DNA from: Paracoccus wurundjeri
GTDB taxonomy: Bacteria; Pseudomonadota; Alphaproteobacteria; Rhodobacterales; Rhodobacteraceae
Direction of reading: 5' to 3'
Assembly: GCF_030678915.1 (NCBI RefSeq)
Contig: NZ_JAUUTZ010000011.1
Location: forward strand, 1 to 64,000
Length of the DNA: 64,000 bases
A program made the translations under genes and the position numbers. The number at the start of each line of letters is the position of its first letter. Within the stretch, counting starts at the first letter, position 1. The notes below the pieces were generated by a model. That model was not told the origin of the DNA, ran no database searches, and saw nothing but the letters and a program-made list of their open reading frames with translations. This document shows positions 8,400 through 17,255 of the stretch, piece after piece.

Positions 8400-8445
8400 A
8401 TTTGTAATCAGAAGGTCGCGGGTTCGATTCCTGCAACCGGCACCA
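8400..8445 (+). other. attachment site: 3' part of a tRNA-Thr(UGU) gene
   Basis: The sequence from the anticodon loop (tttgtaa) through the T-arm (gcggg-ttcgatt-cctgc) to accggcacca matches the 3' half of a tRNA-Thr with UGU anticodon. The bases upstream (gagacaaa) do not form the other half of the anticodon stem, and no D-arm exists, so this is not a tRNA gene. Identity starting in the anticodon loop next to an integrase is the usual sign of a genomic-island attachment site. No second copy was seen in the window, so the other island end should lie to the left. Confidence 0.8.
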
Positions 8446-8838
8446 AAATATCGCATAAATCATTAATTTTATTGAAGAAAGAATTTGGCATTGGGCCGCG
8501 CCCATGAATGCTGAAACCGTTCGGCGCGCCCTTCAATTCTGTGAAAGAAAAAACCGTGCCGGATTCGGCGCTTTGCCCCGAAAGGGGTAGGGCTGGGCCG
8601 TGGCGGGGTTTTCCGGGCTATGCGAACCTGGCATTCGCCGGCTGATCTCGGATGCGCCTTGGCTGATGAAGTGATGCGAAGCTGGCTATGTCGAGCAGTT
8701 TCGGACATCGCTCTGATCTTGCTGTGCTAAGGATGCTTTGATTTTATGCGGGATCAGCAAAAATATCTTGCAGATAATGACGGAAAAATCCGATATATCG
8801 GCAGAACATACGAGATATTTGAAAGATAGGAGCTTGTT
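8446..8838. other. intergenic region, promoter of the Lrp gene at its right end
   Basis: About 390 bases without a convincing gene. The left part is ordinary high-GC sequence with nothing I can name. The right 120 bases become AT-rich and carry symmetric repeats upstream of the Lrp-type gene (see 8761-8820). Confidence 0.4.
8761..8820. promoter_or_regulatory. symmetric repeats upstream of the Lrp-type gene
   Basis: CCGATATATCGG at 8790-8801 is a perfect 12-bp palindrome. It is flanked by AAATATCT (8761-8768) and AGATATTT (8813-8820), which are inverted copies of each other. They lie 19 to 78 bases before the Lrp start. Lrp-type proteins bind several phased AT-rich sites, so autoregulation is plausible but inferred. 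Confidence 0.45.
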
Positions 8839-9306
8839 ATGCTGCGTCGTGCGCTTGACGCCACGGATCGTCGTATCCTCAATCAATTGCAGAAAGACAG
8901 CAAGCTGACCAATGTCGAGTTGGCCGCGCGGGTCGGGTTGTCGCCCTCGCCTTGCCTCAGCCGGGTGAAGCAGCTGGAAAAGGATGGGTTCATTCGGGGT
9001 TATGTCGCTTTGCTTGACCCCGGGGCCTTGGACCTGTCGATCAGCGTGTTCATTCAGGTTACCTTGGAAAAGCAGGTGGAACGCGCGTTGCAAACCTTCG
9101 AGCAGAAGATGAATTCCTTCCCCGAAGTGATGGAATGTTATCTGATGACCGGCGACAGCGACTATCTGGTGCGCCTGATCGTGACCGATATTCAGGCGCT
9201 GGAGCGGTTTATCGTCAAGGAACTGACAACCATTCCGGGGGTCTCCAACATCCGCTCCAGCTTTGCCCTGAAGCAAGTGAAGTACAAGACGGCACTGCCG
9301 GTCTAG
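8839..9306 (+). CDS. Lrp/AsnC-family transcriptional regulator
   Basis: The protein has 155 residues. The N-terminal HTH reads [50 protein letters not shown], and the C-terminal RAM/AsnC ligand-binding domain contains [21 protein letters not shown]. The start has AGGAG six bases upstream. It lies 293 bp upstream of and co-directional with aceE-aceF-lpd, so it is a candidate local regulator of pyruvate dehydrogenase, probably responding to an amino acid or a related small acid. That role is inferred from position. Confidence 0.9.
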   Translation: MLRRALDATDRRILNQLQKDSKLTNVELAARVGLSPSPCLSRVKQLEKDGFIRGYVALLDPGALDLSISVFIQVTLEKQVERALQTFEQKMNSFPEVMECYLMTGDSDYLVRLIVTDIQALERFIVKELTTIPGVSNIRSSFALKQVKYKTALPV

Positions 9307-9599
9307 GCCATTCGTCCGATTGGTGCCGTGAAACCCGCGGCGAAGGCGGTGATAAATGCGCATATGCTTTCGTCAGCGACGCATGCCGCGAATATCGGCG
9401 GGATCGGGTGAATTCCGCCAGATGACGAAATTGCAAACAATATGACTGTAATATTTGATTTATAAAAGCATCTTCTGCTGCAAAAATTTCATTTTCCAGT
9501 ATTTATTGCCTAACTTTCTGGCATTCCCCAGCGGCTTTGGCAGCATATTCGGTGAGCATCATCCTAGAGTCTGCGCCAAACTATGTTGGGACAATCATC

Positions 9600-12287
9600 A
9601 TGACGCAATTGCAGCCTCGCGGGATGGAGATCGCCGATCCCGATCCGGTCGAAACGCAGGAATGGATCGATGCTCTGGCCTCGGTGGCGGCCAATTCCGG
9701 CAGCATGCGGGCGCAATTCCTGTTGCGGCAGCTCGAGGATGTGGCTCGCCGTAATGGGGTATTTCTGAACGGTCAGCCTTATTCCGCCTATCGCAATACG
9801 ATTCCGGTTGCGCAGCAGGGCAGCTATCCCGGCGATCTGGAGATGGAGGAGCGCATTACCTCGATTATCCGCTGGAATGCGCTGGCCATGGTCGTGCGCG
9901 CGAATCGTGCCTATGGTGAACTGGGTGGCCATATTGCCAGCTTTGCCAGTGCGGCCGAGATTTTCGAGACCGGGTTCAATCACTTCTTCCGCGCCCGAAC
10001 CGATGAATTCGGCGGAGATCTGGTCTATTTCCAACCTCATTCGGCCCCCGGCGTTTATGCCCGTGCCTTTCTGGAAGGTCGCCTCAGCGAGGCGCAACTG
10101 GCCAATTACCGGCAGGAGGTCGGGGGGAACGGGCTGTGTTCCTATCCGCATCCCTGGCTGATGCCGGATTTCTGGCAATTCCCGACCGGCTCGATGGGAA
10201 TCGGGCCCATCAGTGCGGTCTATCAGGCGCGCTACATGCGTTATCTGGAAGGGCGCGGGCTGGCCAGCACGGCGGGGCGTCACGTCTGGGGTGTATTCGG
10301 CGATGGCGAAATGGACGAGCCGGAATCCATTGCCGGGCTGACATTGGCGGCGCGTGAAAATCTTGACAACCTGACCTTCATCATCAACTGCAACCTGCAG
10401 CGGCTGGATGGTCCCGTGCGTGGGAATGGCCAGATCATCCAGGAACTGGAAAGCCTGTTCATCGGCGCCGGCTGGAACGTCATCAAGGTGCTGTGGGGTT
10501 CGGAATGGGATGGTCTGTTCGCCCGCGACAAGGAACTGGTGCTGTTGCGCCGCTTTGCCGAAACCGTGGACGGGCAGTATCAGGATCTGGGCAGCAAGGA
10601 CGGCGATTATAACCGCGCGAAATTCTTCGACACCGATCCCGCCACCCGCGATCTGGTCGCCCATATGACCGATGCCGAGATTCATGCCCTGAAACGCGGC
10701 GGTCACGATTTCCGCAAGCTGCATGCCGCCTTTGCCGCTGCCAAAGCCCACAAGGGCCGGCCGACCGTGATTCTGGCCAAGACCAAGAAGGGCTATGGCA
10801 TGGGCAATGCCGGCGAAAGCCGCATGACCGCGCATCAGTCCAAGAAGCTGGATATGGAGGCGCTGGTCGCCTTCCGGGACCGATTCCGCCTGCCTTTATC
10901 CGAGGCAGATCTGGAAGGGCTGAAATTCTACAGGCCCGCCGAGGACAGTCCCGAGATGGTCTATCTGCGCGCGCGCCGCGCGGCTTTTGGAGGGGCGCTG
11001 CCCACGCGCCTGACCGGCAGGGCAGAGCGCGACCGCATTTCCGTTCCGGCACTGGACAGCTACGGCAAATTTGCGCTGGCCGCCGAGGGCAAGGAGATGT
11101 CGACCACCATGGCCGCCGTGCGGATGATGGGCGGGTTGCTGAAGGACAAGAGCTTCGGTCCGCGCGTCGTTCCCATTGTCGCCGATGAGGCGCGCACATT
11201 CGGAATGGATAACCTGTTCCGGCAGGTCGGTATCTATGCGCCCAAGGGCCAGCTTTACGAACCCGAAGATGCCGGTTCGATGATGTTCTACAAGGAAGCC
11301 AAGGACGGCCAGTTGCTGGAAGAGGGGATCACCGAGGCGGGGGCGATCTCCAGCTGGGCCGCCGCCGCCACCTCTTACAGCGTGCATGATACGCCGGTGC
11401 TGCCGATTTACATCTATTACTCGATGTTTGGCTTCCAGCGGATCGGCGATCTGATCTGGGCCGCCGCCGATCAGCGGGCACGTGGCTTCCTGCTGGGCGC
11501 AACCGCGGGGCGCACGACTCTGTCGGGCGAAGGCTTGCAGCATCAGGACGGCACCAGCCATCTGATCGCTTCGACCATCCCGAACTGCCGCGCCTATGAT
11601 CCTGCCTTCGCGGGCGAGTTGGCGGTGATCATCGATCACGGCATGCGGCGGATGATGCAGGATCAGGCGGACGAGTTCTATTACATCACCGTGATGAACG
11701 AGAATTACGCCCAGCCCTCGCTGCAACCGGGAACGCAGGCGGATATCGTCAAGGGGCTCTACAAGCTGGACAGCCGGGGGGACTCGGGATCAGGGACCCG
11801 GGTCCGGCTGCTGGGGTCGGGGACAATCCTGCAACAGGTGATCTTTGCCGCTGATCTGTTGGCGGATCGCTTCGGCATCGCCAGCGATATCTACAGCGCC
11901 ACCAGCTTCACCGAACTGGCCCGCGACGCGCGCGAAATCGAGCGTCGCAACCGGTTATCTGCCGCCGAAATGCCGGAAACCGGCCATGCCGCAAGGTTGC
12001 TGGCCGGGACGATGCCGGTCATTGCCGCCACCGATTATGTCCGCGCCTTGCCGCAAATGATTGCGCCTTATCTGGACGCGCGGCTCATAGCCCTTGGCAC
12101 CGACGGGTTCGGACGCAGCGATACCCGCACAGCCCTGCGCGCCTTCTTCGAGGTGGACGCGCAAAGTATCGCGCTGGCGGCGATCGAGGCGCTGGTCCGC
12201 GAGGGGCATGCCGAACGGAAACTGCTGCTGGGTGCGATTGCGGAACTGGGTGTCGACCCCGACGCGCCCGCCCCCTGGACTATCTGA
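9600..12287 (+). CDS. aceE: pyruvate dehydrogenase E1, homodimeric type
   Basis: An 895-residue single-chain E1, close in length to E. coli AceE (887). It decarboxylates pyruvate with thiamine diphosphate and reductively acetylates the lipoyl group of E2. The ThDP motif begins GDGEMDEPES near residue 233 and closes with NCNLQ near 265. The HPWLMPDFWQFPTGSMG and C-terminal transketolase-like regions are complete. I chose ATG 9600 (MTQLQPRG) rather than an upstream frame start at 9537 because it matches family length. It is followed 15 bp later by aceF. Many Rhodobacteraceae use a two-subunit E1 (PdhA/PdhB), so this may be a second or acquired complex. Confidence 0.95.
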   Translation: MTQLQPRGMEIADPDPVETQEWIDALASVAANSGSMRAQFLLRQLEDVARRNGVFLNGQPYSAYRNTIPVAQQGSYPGDLEMEERITSIIRWNALAMVVRANRAYGELGGHIASFASAAEIFETGFNHFFRARTDEFGGDLVYFQPHSAPGVYARAFLEGRLSEAQLANYRQEVGGNGLCSYPHPWLMPDFWQFPTGSMGIGPISAVYQARYMRYLEGRGLASTAGRHVWGVFGDGEMDEPESIAGLTLAARENLDNLTFIINCNLQRLDGPVRGNGQIIQELESLFIGAGWNVIKVLWGSEWDGLFARDKELVLLRRFAETVDGQYQDLGSKDGDYNRAKFFDTDPATRDLVAHMTDAEIHALKRGGHDFRKLHAAFAAAKAHKGRPTVILAKTKKGYGMGNAGESRMTAHQSKKLDMEALVAFRDRFRLPLSEADLEGLKFYRPAEDSPEMVYLRARRAAFGGALPTRLTGRAERDRISVPALDSYGKFALAAEGKEMSTTMAAVRMMGGLLKDKSFGPRVVPIVADEARTFGMDNLFRQVGIYAPKGQLYEPEDAGSMMFYKEAKDGQLLEEGITEAGAISSWAAAATSYSVHDTPVLPIYIYYSMFGFQRIGDLIWAAADQRARGFLLGATAGRTTLSGEGLQHQDGTSHLIASTIPNCRAYDPAFAGELAVIIDHGMRRMMQDQADEFYYITVMNENYAQPSLQPGTQADIVKGLYKLDSRGDSGSGTRVRLLGSGTILQQVIFAADLLADRFGIASDIYSATSFTELARDAREIERRNRLSAAEMPETGHAARLLAGTMPVIAATDYVRALPQMIAPYLDARLIALGTDGFGRSDTRTALRAFFEVDAQSIALAAIEALVREGHAERKLLLGAIAELGVDPDAPAPWTI

Positions 12288-12302
12288 AGGAGCCGGATCG
12301 AG

Positions 12303-13574
12303 ATGAGCAAATTTGTGAAGATCGCGGTCCCGGACCTGGGCGATTTCAGCGATGTCCCGATTGTCGAAATTCCGATATCGGTCGGCGATGTGATCGGCGC
12401 GGGCGATACGATCGTGGTGGTCGAATCCGACAAGGCGACGCTGGATGTTCCGACCGAGGTGGCGGGCCGTATCACGGCGCTGCATGTCGGCATGGGAGAC
12501 AAGGTCAGCAAAGGTTCTCTGCTGGCTGAAATCGAGCCCGAGGAGATAGCAGAGGATGTCCCTGACGCCAGGCACGACCGCGCCGCGCCCGTGGGGGCAG
12601 CCGAACCCGCGCCACCTGCCGCAAGGGCGACACCGCCGGCTGCCTCACCGCCTGCGGTCCGGGCCCCGGCGGACGGGCTGCCGCCCCATGCCTCGCCCTC
12701 GATCCGCAAATTCGCCCGCGAGTTGGGGGTCGATCTGGCGCAAGTCACCGGCAGCGGACCCAAGGGCCGGATCACCCGCGAGGACGTGCAGGGTTTCGTC
12801 AAGGTCGCGTTGCAGACGCCCGCGGCCGCGTCTGGCCCGGGCATCGGGCTGGGCCTGCCCGACTGGCCGCGCGTCGATTTCGCCAAATTCGGCGAGGTGG
12901 AACGTAAGCCGCTGTCCCGGATCGTGCGCATCTCGGGTCCTGCACTGGCGCGCAATGCCATCATTATTCCGCATGTCACGAATTTTGACGAAGCTGATGT
13001 GACCGAGCTTGAAGCGTTCCGCAAGCAAGCCAATGCCGACAAGGATGCGGCCAGGCTGTCGATCCTGTCTTTTGTGGTCAAGGCTGTTGTTGCTGCACTG
13101 AAGGCCTACCCGGCATTCAATTCTTCGCTTGATGGTGACGAAATGGTGCTGAAGAAATACTGGAATATCGGGGTTGCGGCTGACACGCCGGAGGGGCTGG
13201 TCGTGCCGGTGGTCAAGAATGCCGACCGCAAGGGTCTGCGAGAAATCGCCGCCGAGATGACCGAACTGGCTGCCGATGCCCGCGCCGGGCGGCTGAAGCC
13301 TGCCGACATGCAGGGAGCCACCTTTACCATTTCATCGCTTGGCGGGGTCGGGGGCACGAATTTCACGCCCATCATCAACGCGCCCGAGGTTGCGATCCTT
13401 GGCATGACCCGATCCGCGATCAAGGCGGTATGGGACGGGCAGGGCTTTCAGCCGCGCCTGATCCAGCCCCTGTCCCTTTCCTGGGACCATCGTGCCGTGG
13501 ACGGCGTTGCGGCGGCGTATTTCCTTGGTTTCGTCAGGGACGTGCTGACCGATTTCCGCCGTATCAGCCTGTAA
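12303..13574 (+). CDS. aceF: dihydrolipoamide acetyltransferase E2
   Basis: The protein has 423 residues. One N-terminal lipoyl domain carries the modified lysine (ESDKATLDVP, Lys44). An Ala/Pro-rich linker spans about 80-125. A peripheral subunit-binding domain follows (SPSIRKFARELGVDLAQVTG). The catalytic core ends with SLSWDHRAVDG, which holds the active-site His. It transfers the acetyl group to CoA and forms the complex core. E. coli AceF has three lipoyl domains; this one has a single domain, and the partner E3 brings another. It lies between aceE and lpd in one operon. Confidence 0.95.
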   Translation: MSKFVKIAVPDLGDFSDVPIVEIPISVGDVIGAGDTIVVVESDKATLDVPTEVAGRITALHVGMGDKVSKGSLLAEIEPEEIAEDVPDARHDRAAPVGAAEPAPPAARATPPAASPPAVRAPADGLPPHASPSIRKFARELGVDLAQVTGSGPKGRITREDVQGFVKVALQTPAAASGPGIGLGLPDWPRVDFAKFGEVERKPLSRIVRISGPALARNAIIIPHVTNFDEADVTELEAFRKQANADKDAARLSILSFVVKAVVAALKAYPAFNSSLDGDEMVLKKYWNIGVAADTPEGLVVPVVKNADRKGLREIAAEMTELAADARAGRLKPADMQGATFTISSLGGVGGTNFTPIINAPEVAILGMTRSAIKAVWDGQGFQPRLIQPLSLSWDHRAVDGVAAAYFLGFVRDVLTDFRRISL

Positions 13575-13584
13575 GCCGCGCCCG

Positions 13585-15264
13585 ATGATCAAGGAAATCC
13601 ACATTCCCGATATCGGCGATTTCAAGGATGTCGCTATCGTTGAAATCAACGTGCGGCCCGGCGACCGTATCGCCACTGACGACACCATCATGATGCTGGA
13701 AAGCGACAAGGCGACGATGGACATTCCCGCTCCGTATACGGGGACAGTGATCGAATTGCTGGTGGCCGCAGGTGATCGCGTCGGTGCCGGGACGTTGATC
13801 ATGCGGGTGGAGGCTGAAACCGATGTGGAAGCGGGTGCGACGGTCCAGACCACAGACTCAAACTTGCCATCTTCCCCGCAGGACCACACCGAACTGCTGA
13901 TCATCGGTGCGGGGCCGGGCGGCTATACGGCGGCTTTCCGCGCCGCCGATCTGGGGCGAAAAGTGACGCTGATCGACGCGCGCCCGACCCTTGGCGGGGT
14001 TTGCCTGAATGTTGGCTGCATCCCGTCAAAGGCGCTTCTGCATATAGCCAGGCTGATTGACGATGCCGCCCAAGGTGCCGCGCATGGCGTCCGTTTCGGT
14101 GCGCCACAGATCGATCTTGATGCGATACGGGGCTGGAAAGAGCAGATCGTCGGCAAGCTGACCGGTGGTCTTGCGGGGCTGGCGCGGCGACGCAGGATCA
14201 CCACCGTGCAGGGCATGGCCCGCTTCACCGGCTCTCATGAGGTCGAGGTGAAGACGCCGGACGGTTCGCGCCAGATCCGCTTTGATCAGGCGATCATCGC
14301 GGCAGGTTCCAGCCCGGTCCGGCTGCCCTTCCTGCCCGACGATCCGCGGATTATCGATAGCACCGGCGCGCTTGAGCTTTCACAGGTTCCGCAGCGGCTG
14401 CTGATCCTGGGCGGCGGCATCATCGGGCTGGAAATGGCGCAGGTCTATCATGCATTGGGATCGCGTATCACCATCGCCGAACGGCTGGATCAGATCATTC
14501 CCGGTGCCGACAAGGATATCGTCAAGCCGCTGATGTCGCGCATCGAGGATCGCTATGACGCCGTGCATCTGGAAACCAGTGTGAGCGCCGTGGAAGCCGG
14601 CGAGACGCTGACCGTCAGTTTCGAGGGCAAGTCAGGCAACTGGCAGGCCGGATACGACGCCATTCTGGTTGCGGTGGGACGTCGGCCGAACGGCGCCTCG
14701 CTGGAGGCGGAGGCTGCGGGGCTGACCGTCTCCGATCAGGGCTTCATCCCTGTTGATGAGCAGATGCGCAGCAGCCAGCCGCATATCTTCGCCATCGGGG
14801 ATGTGGTGGGCCAGCCGATGCTGGCGCATAAGGCCACGCATGAGGCCAAGGTCGCCGCCGAAACCGCCTGTGGACATAAGGCGGGTTTCGCTCCTATGGC
14901 GATCCCTTCCGTTGCCTATACCGATCCCGAAATCGCATGGGCCGGTCTGACCGAGGTACAGGCCAGGGCTCAGGGCCGCAAGCTGAGGGTCGAGCGTTTC
15001 CCATGGGCCGCATCGGGCCGCGCCCTGTCGATGGGGCGGGCCGACGGGCTGACCAAGTTGCTGTTCGATCCGGACAGCGGCAGAATCCTTGGCGCGGCCA
15101 TCACCGGCCCGAATGCGGGCGAATTGCTTGCCGAGGCGGTGCTGGCCATCGAAACGGCTGCCGATGCCACAGATCTGGCCCTGACTATCCATCCGCATCC
15201 GACTCTGTCGGAAACGCTTGGTTTCACCGCCGAAGCATTTGAGGGGACCCTGACCGAACTTTAA
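13585..15264 (+). CDS. lpd: dihydrolipoamide dehydrogenase E3 with N-terminal lipoyl domain
   Basis: The protein has 559 residues, about 90 longer than a plain E3. Residues 1-80 form a lipoyl domain (lysine in ESDKATMDIP, Lys42), then a short linker, then the flavoprotein: FAD loop IIGAGPGGYTAAFRA, redox-active disulfide GGVCLNVGCIPSK, NAD loop ILGGGIIGLEMA, FAD-binding AIGDV, and C-terminal HPHPTLSE with the catalytic His. It reoxidises dihydrolipoyl groups with NAD+. E3 with its own lipoyl domain is known from pneumococcal and neisserial-type complexes. It starts 10 bp after aceF. Confidence 0.95.
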   Translation: MIKEIHIPDIGDFKDVAIVEINVRPGDRIATDDTIMMLESDKATMDIPAPYTGTVIELLVAAGDRVGAGTLIMRVEAETDVEAGATVQTTDSNLPSSPQDHTELLIIGAGPGGYTAAFRAADLGRKVTLIDARPTLGGVCLNVGCIPSKALLHIARLIDDAAQGAAHGVRFGAPQIDLDAIRGWKEQIVGKLTGGLAGLARRRRITTVQGMARFTGSHEVEVKTPDGSRQIRFDQAIIAAGSSPVRLPFLPDDPRIIDSTGALELSQVPQRLLILGGGIIGLEMAQVYHALGSRITIAERLDQIIPGADKDIVKPLMSRIEDRYDAVHLETSVSAVEAGETLTVSFEGKSGNWQAGYDAILVAVGRRPNGASLEAEAAGLTVSDQGFIPVDEQMRSSQPHIFAIGDVVGQPMLAHKATHEAKVAAETACGHKAGFAPMAIPSVAYTDPEIAWAGLTEVQARAQGRKLRVERFPWAASGRALSMGRADGLTKLLFDPDSGRILGAAITGPNAGELLAEAVLAIETAADATDLALTIHPHPTLSETLGFTAEAFEGTLTEL

Positions 15265-15465
15265 CATGCCGAAGGCTCAGGCGGCCTCACGGATAAGAAG
15301 TCGCTATATATTCCACAGAAAACTCCGCGAGTTCACCGGTCATGAAGAATATACGCTGAAGCCGGATCGGGCACTAAGCTGCAATGCCATCCGCGGGCCC
15401 CGGAATCCATTTCTTCAAAGATCCGAAGCCTCTGCATTTTTACCTCTTTCAGCCGTGACAAAGTT

Positions 15466-15511
15466 CCGGGAATTCCTGTGGCAAGGCCGGTCCTTGCGAA
15501 CGGGAATCCGG
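15466..15511. other. long imperfect stem-loop
   Basis: GCAAGG-ccggt-CCTTGC (15481-15497) is nested inside outer arms CCGG...ATTCC and GGAATCCGG, giving one long interrupted hairpin. There is no following T-run, so it is not a classical terminator of lpd (stop 200 bp upstream). It could be an RNA structure in the leader of the TRAP operon or a small repeated element. Confidence 0.45.
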
Positions 15512-15688
15512 GTATAGGTCCAAGCCAATTCGCGGATGTTGCCTTGGCTTTCGGGCGTGATCTGATCAAGAGAAGTTTCGGGGGCCGGATCAAACACAAA
15601 CGGGATTCAGCCGCTGCTGGATGAAAGATCCGGGGCAGCTATTCAGGCCCGATCCTGTTTTGACAGGCCCGATACGGATTGACATCAA

Positions 15689-15704
15689 TGGACATCTATG
15701 TCCA
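15689..15704. promoter_or_regulatory. palindromic operator TGGACA-N4-TGTCCA (TRAP operon)
   Basis: TGGACATCTATGTCCA is a perfect 16-bp inverted repeat (7-bp arms, 2-bp centre) that ends 60 bp before the DctP start. The same outer arms recur at 26669-26684 before the dimethylglycine dehydrogenase-like gene. The TetR-family gene between them is the likeliest binding protein. Regulation is inferred. Confidence 0.65.
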
Positions 15705-15763
15705 ATCTTTCCGTAAAACGGCTGCCGGGATTGATCGGCAAGCCAGAAACGGGAGGCGACGAT

Positions 15764-16759
15764 ATGCTTATGAAGAAGGTCGTAACGCTGGGGGCTGCGG
15801 CGGTGATGCTGGCGCTGAGCCCGGCTTGGGCGGAAACCCAGCTCAAGCTTGCCACCGATTCCGGGGCCAAAGGTTCTCCGTCGGGGGATGCGCTCGACCG
15901 CTGGGCCGCTTTGGTCGAGGAAGGCACCGGGGGCGAGGTTCAGGTCGATGTCTTCTACCAGAATGAACTGGGAAGTCAGGCAGAAGTCTTCGATCTTTTC
16001 GTCGCCGGCGACGTGGATATGATGATCAACTGGCCGATCACGGCCTATGACGAACGCCTCGGCGTGCTTTTCACTCCTTATATGGTGACCGGTTGGGAAG
16101 AAGCATTCGAGGCATACAAACCCGGCGGCTGGGTCAATGAAATACTGGTCGGCATCTATGATGATCTCGGCCTCAGGTTCTTCGGCCCGTGGCCGGAAGG
16201 TTTCAACGGGATTGCCTCGCGCGGCAAATATGCGATGACCGCCGAAGAGGCCTCGGGCTTGAAAATCCGGGTTCCCGCCATGTTCCCGATGGCTGAATCG
16301 GTTCAGGCGCTTGGCTACCAGACGGCGACGATCGACTGGAGCGAGGTGTTCACCGCGATTCAGACCGGCGTTGTCGATGGCGATGGCGCCAATATCATCT
16401 ACTGGGATTACGAGTATTTCCGTGACGTGCTCGACTATTACAACCAGACCAGGATGCAATTCGTGACCGGGGTGATCGCCATGAATTCGGGTTCCTGGGA
16501 AAACCTTCCGCCCGAGCATCAGGAGGTTGTGCAGGAAGCTGCCATGACCGTCATGGAGGAAGCTTTCGAACAGGCGCAGGAACGGGACCAATACTATATC
16601 GAACAGGCCAAGGAAGCCGGCATGACCTATATCGAACCATCCGAGGAGGAACTGGCCGAGATGGCCAAGAAGGTTCGTGCCGATGTCTGGCCGCTCATGG
16701 AAGAGCGGATCGGTTCAGAGATCATGGATACGATCCGGGCCAATGCCGGAGAACATTGA
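15764..16759 (+). CDS. TRAP transporter substrate-binding protein (DctP type)
   Basis: A 331-residue periplasmic binding protein. A Sec signal peptide (MLMKKVVTLGAAAVMLALSP, cleavage after AWA) precedes the mature domain, which contains the SGLKIRVP segment whose Arg normally binds the ligand carboxylate. ATG 15764 has GGGAGG at good spacing and gives a proper signal peptide. A longer frame from 15698 would not, and it overlaps the operator. It is the first gene of a P-Q-M operon. The ligand is probably a carboxylate related to the neighbouring N-methyl amino acid catabolism, which is an inference. Confidence 0.92.
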   Translation: MLMKKVVTLGAAAVMLALSPAWAETQLKLATDSGAKGSPSGDALDRWAALVEEGTGGEVQVDVFYQNELGSQAEVFDLFVAGDVDMMINWPITAYDERLGVLFTPYMVTGWEEAFEAYKPGGWVNEILVGIYDDLGLRFFGPWPEGFNGIASRGKYAMTAEEASGLKIRVPAMFPMAESVQALGYQTATIDWSEVFTAIQTGVVDGDGANIIYWDYEYFRDVLDYYNQTRMQFVTGVIAMNSGSWENLPPEHQEVVQEAAMTVMEEAFEQAQERDQYYIEQAKEAGMTYIEPSEEELAEMAKKVRADVWPLMEERIGSEIMDTIRANAGEH

Positions 16760-17255
16760 CGCAAAGGACCGCAACGGCGCCCGGGGCGGGATCATCGCGT
16801 TTGCGCTTGATTTCCTTGCTGTGGTCTCGGCCACCGTACTGACAGGAATGATGGCCTTTCTGGTTGTGGCCAGGTATCTTCTTGGCATGTCGGTGGTCGG
16901 CTTGCATGAACTGATCATGCTGTCAGCGGTCGCCCTTTACATGACCGGCGCCGTCATCGCCTCGCGCAAGGGCGAGCATCTGACCGTGGACTGGATCGCG
17001 GGCAATATCACCTCGCCGCGCAAGAAGGCTTTGCACGACCTGTTGATTGCGGTGCTGACCACAATCATCACGATCTTTTTCATCGTCTGGGCCTATCACA
17101 TGTTCTCCTGGGGGATTCAGCGGCCGCAGATGACGCCGGCATTGCGGATTCCTCTCTGGATTCCGCAGCTGGCGATCGGTCTCGCGGCTCTGGGATGCTT
17201 TTGCTACGGGCTGCGCGATATCCTGGATGCTATCCGCCGATATCGGAGGAACTGA
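16743..17255 (+). CDS. TRAP transporter small membrane subunit (DctQ type)
   Basis: A 170-residue protein with four predicted membrane segments (about residues 15-45, 50-70, 90-112 and 135-155) and the GEHLTVDW motif region typical of DctQ subunits. The start at ATG 16743 overlaps the last codons of the binding-protein gene by 17 bases, which indicates translational coupling. It bridges the binding protein and the large permease. It is co-transcribed with both neighbours. Confidence 0.88.
   Translation: MPENIDAKDRNGARGGIIAFALDFLAVVSATVLTGMMAFLVVARYLLGMSVVGLHELIMLSAVALYMTGAVIASRKGEHLTVDWIAGNITSPRKKALHDLLIAVLTTIITIFFIVWAYHMFSWGIQRPQMTPALRIPLWIPQLAIGLAALGCFCYGLRDILDAIRRYRRN

Larger units (their letters stand above)
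15265..15763. other. intergenic region before the TRAP operon
   Basis: About 500 bases without a recognisable gene. It contains a long imperfect hairpin (15466-15511) and, near the TRAP genes, a strong palindrome (15689-15704). The rest shows nothing I can name. Confidence 0.45.

Noticed and set aside
8400..8445. Functional tRNA-Thr gene
   Set aside because: Only the 3' half exists. The D-arm and the 5' anticodon stem are missing, so it is an attachment-site remnant.
9564..10835. 423-codon open frame antisense to aceE
   Set aside because: It lies opposite a conserved enzyme in high-GC DNA, where antisense frames stay open by codon bias. The translation shows no domain.
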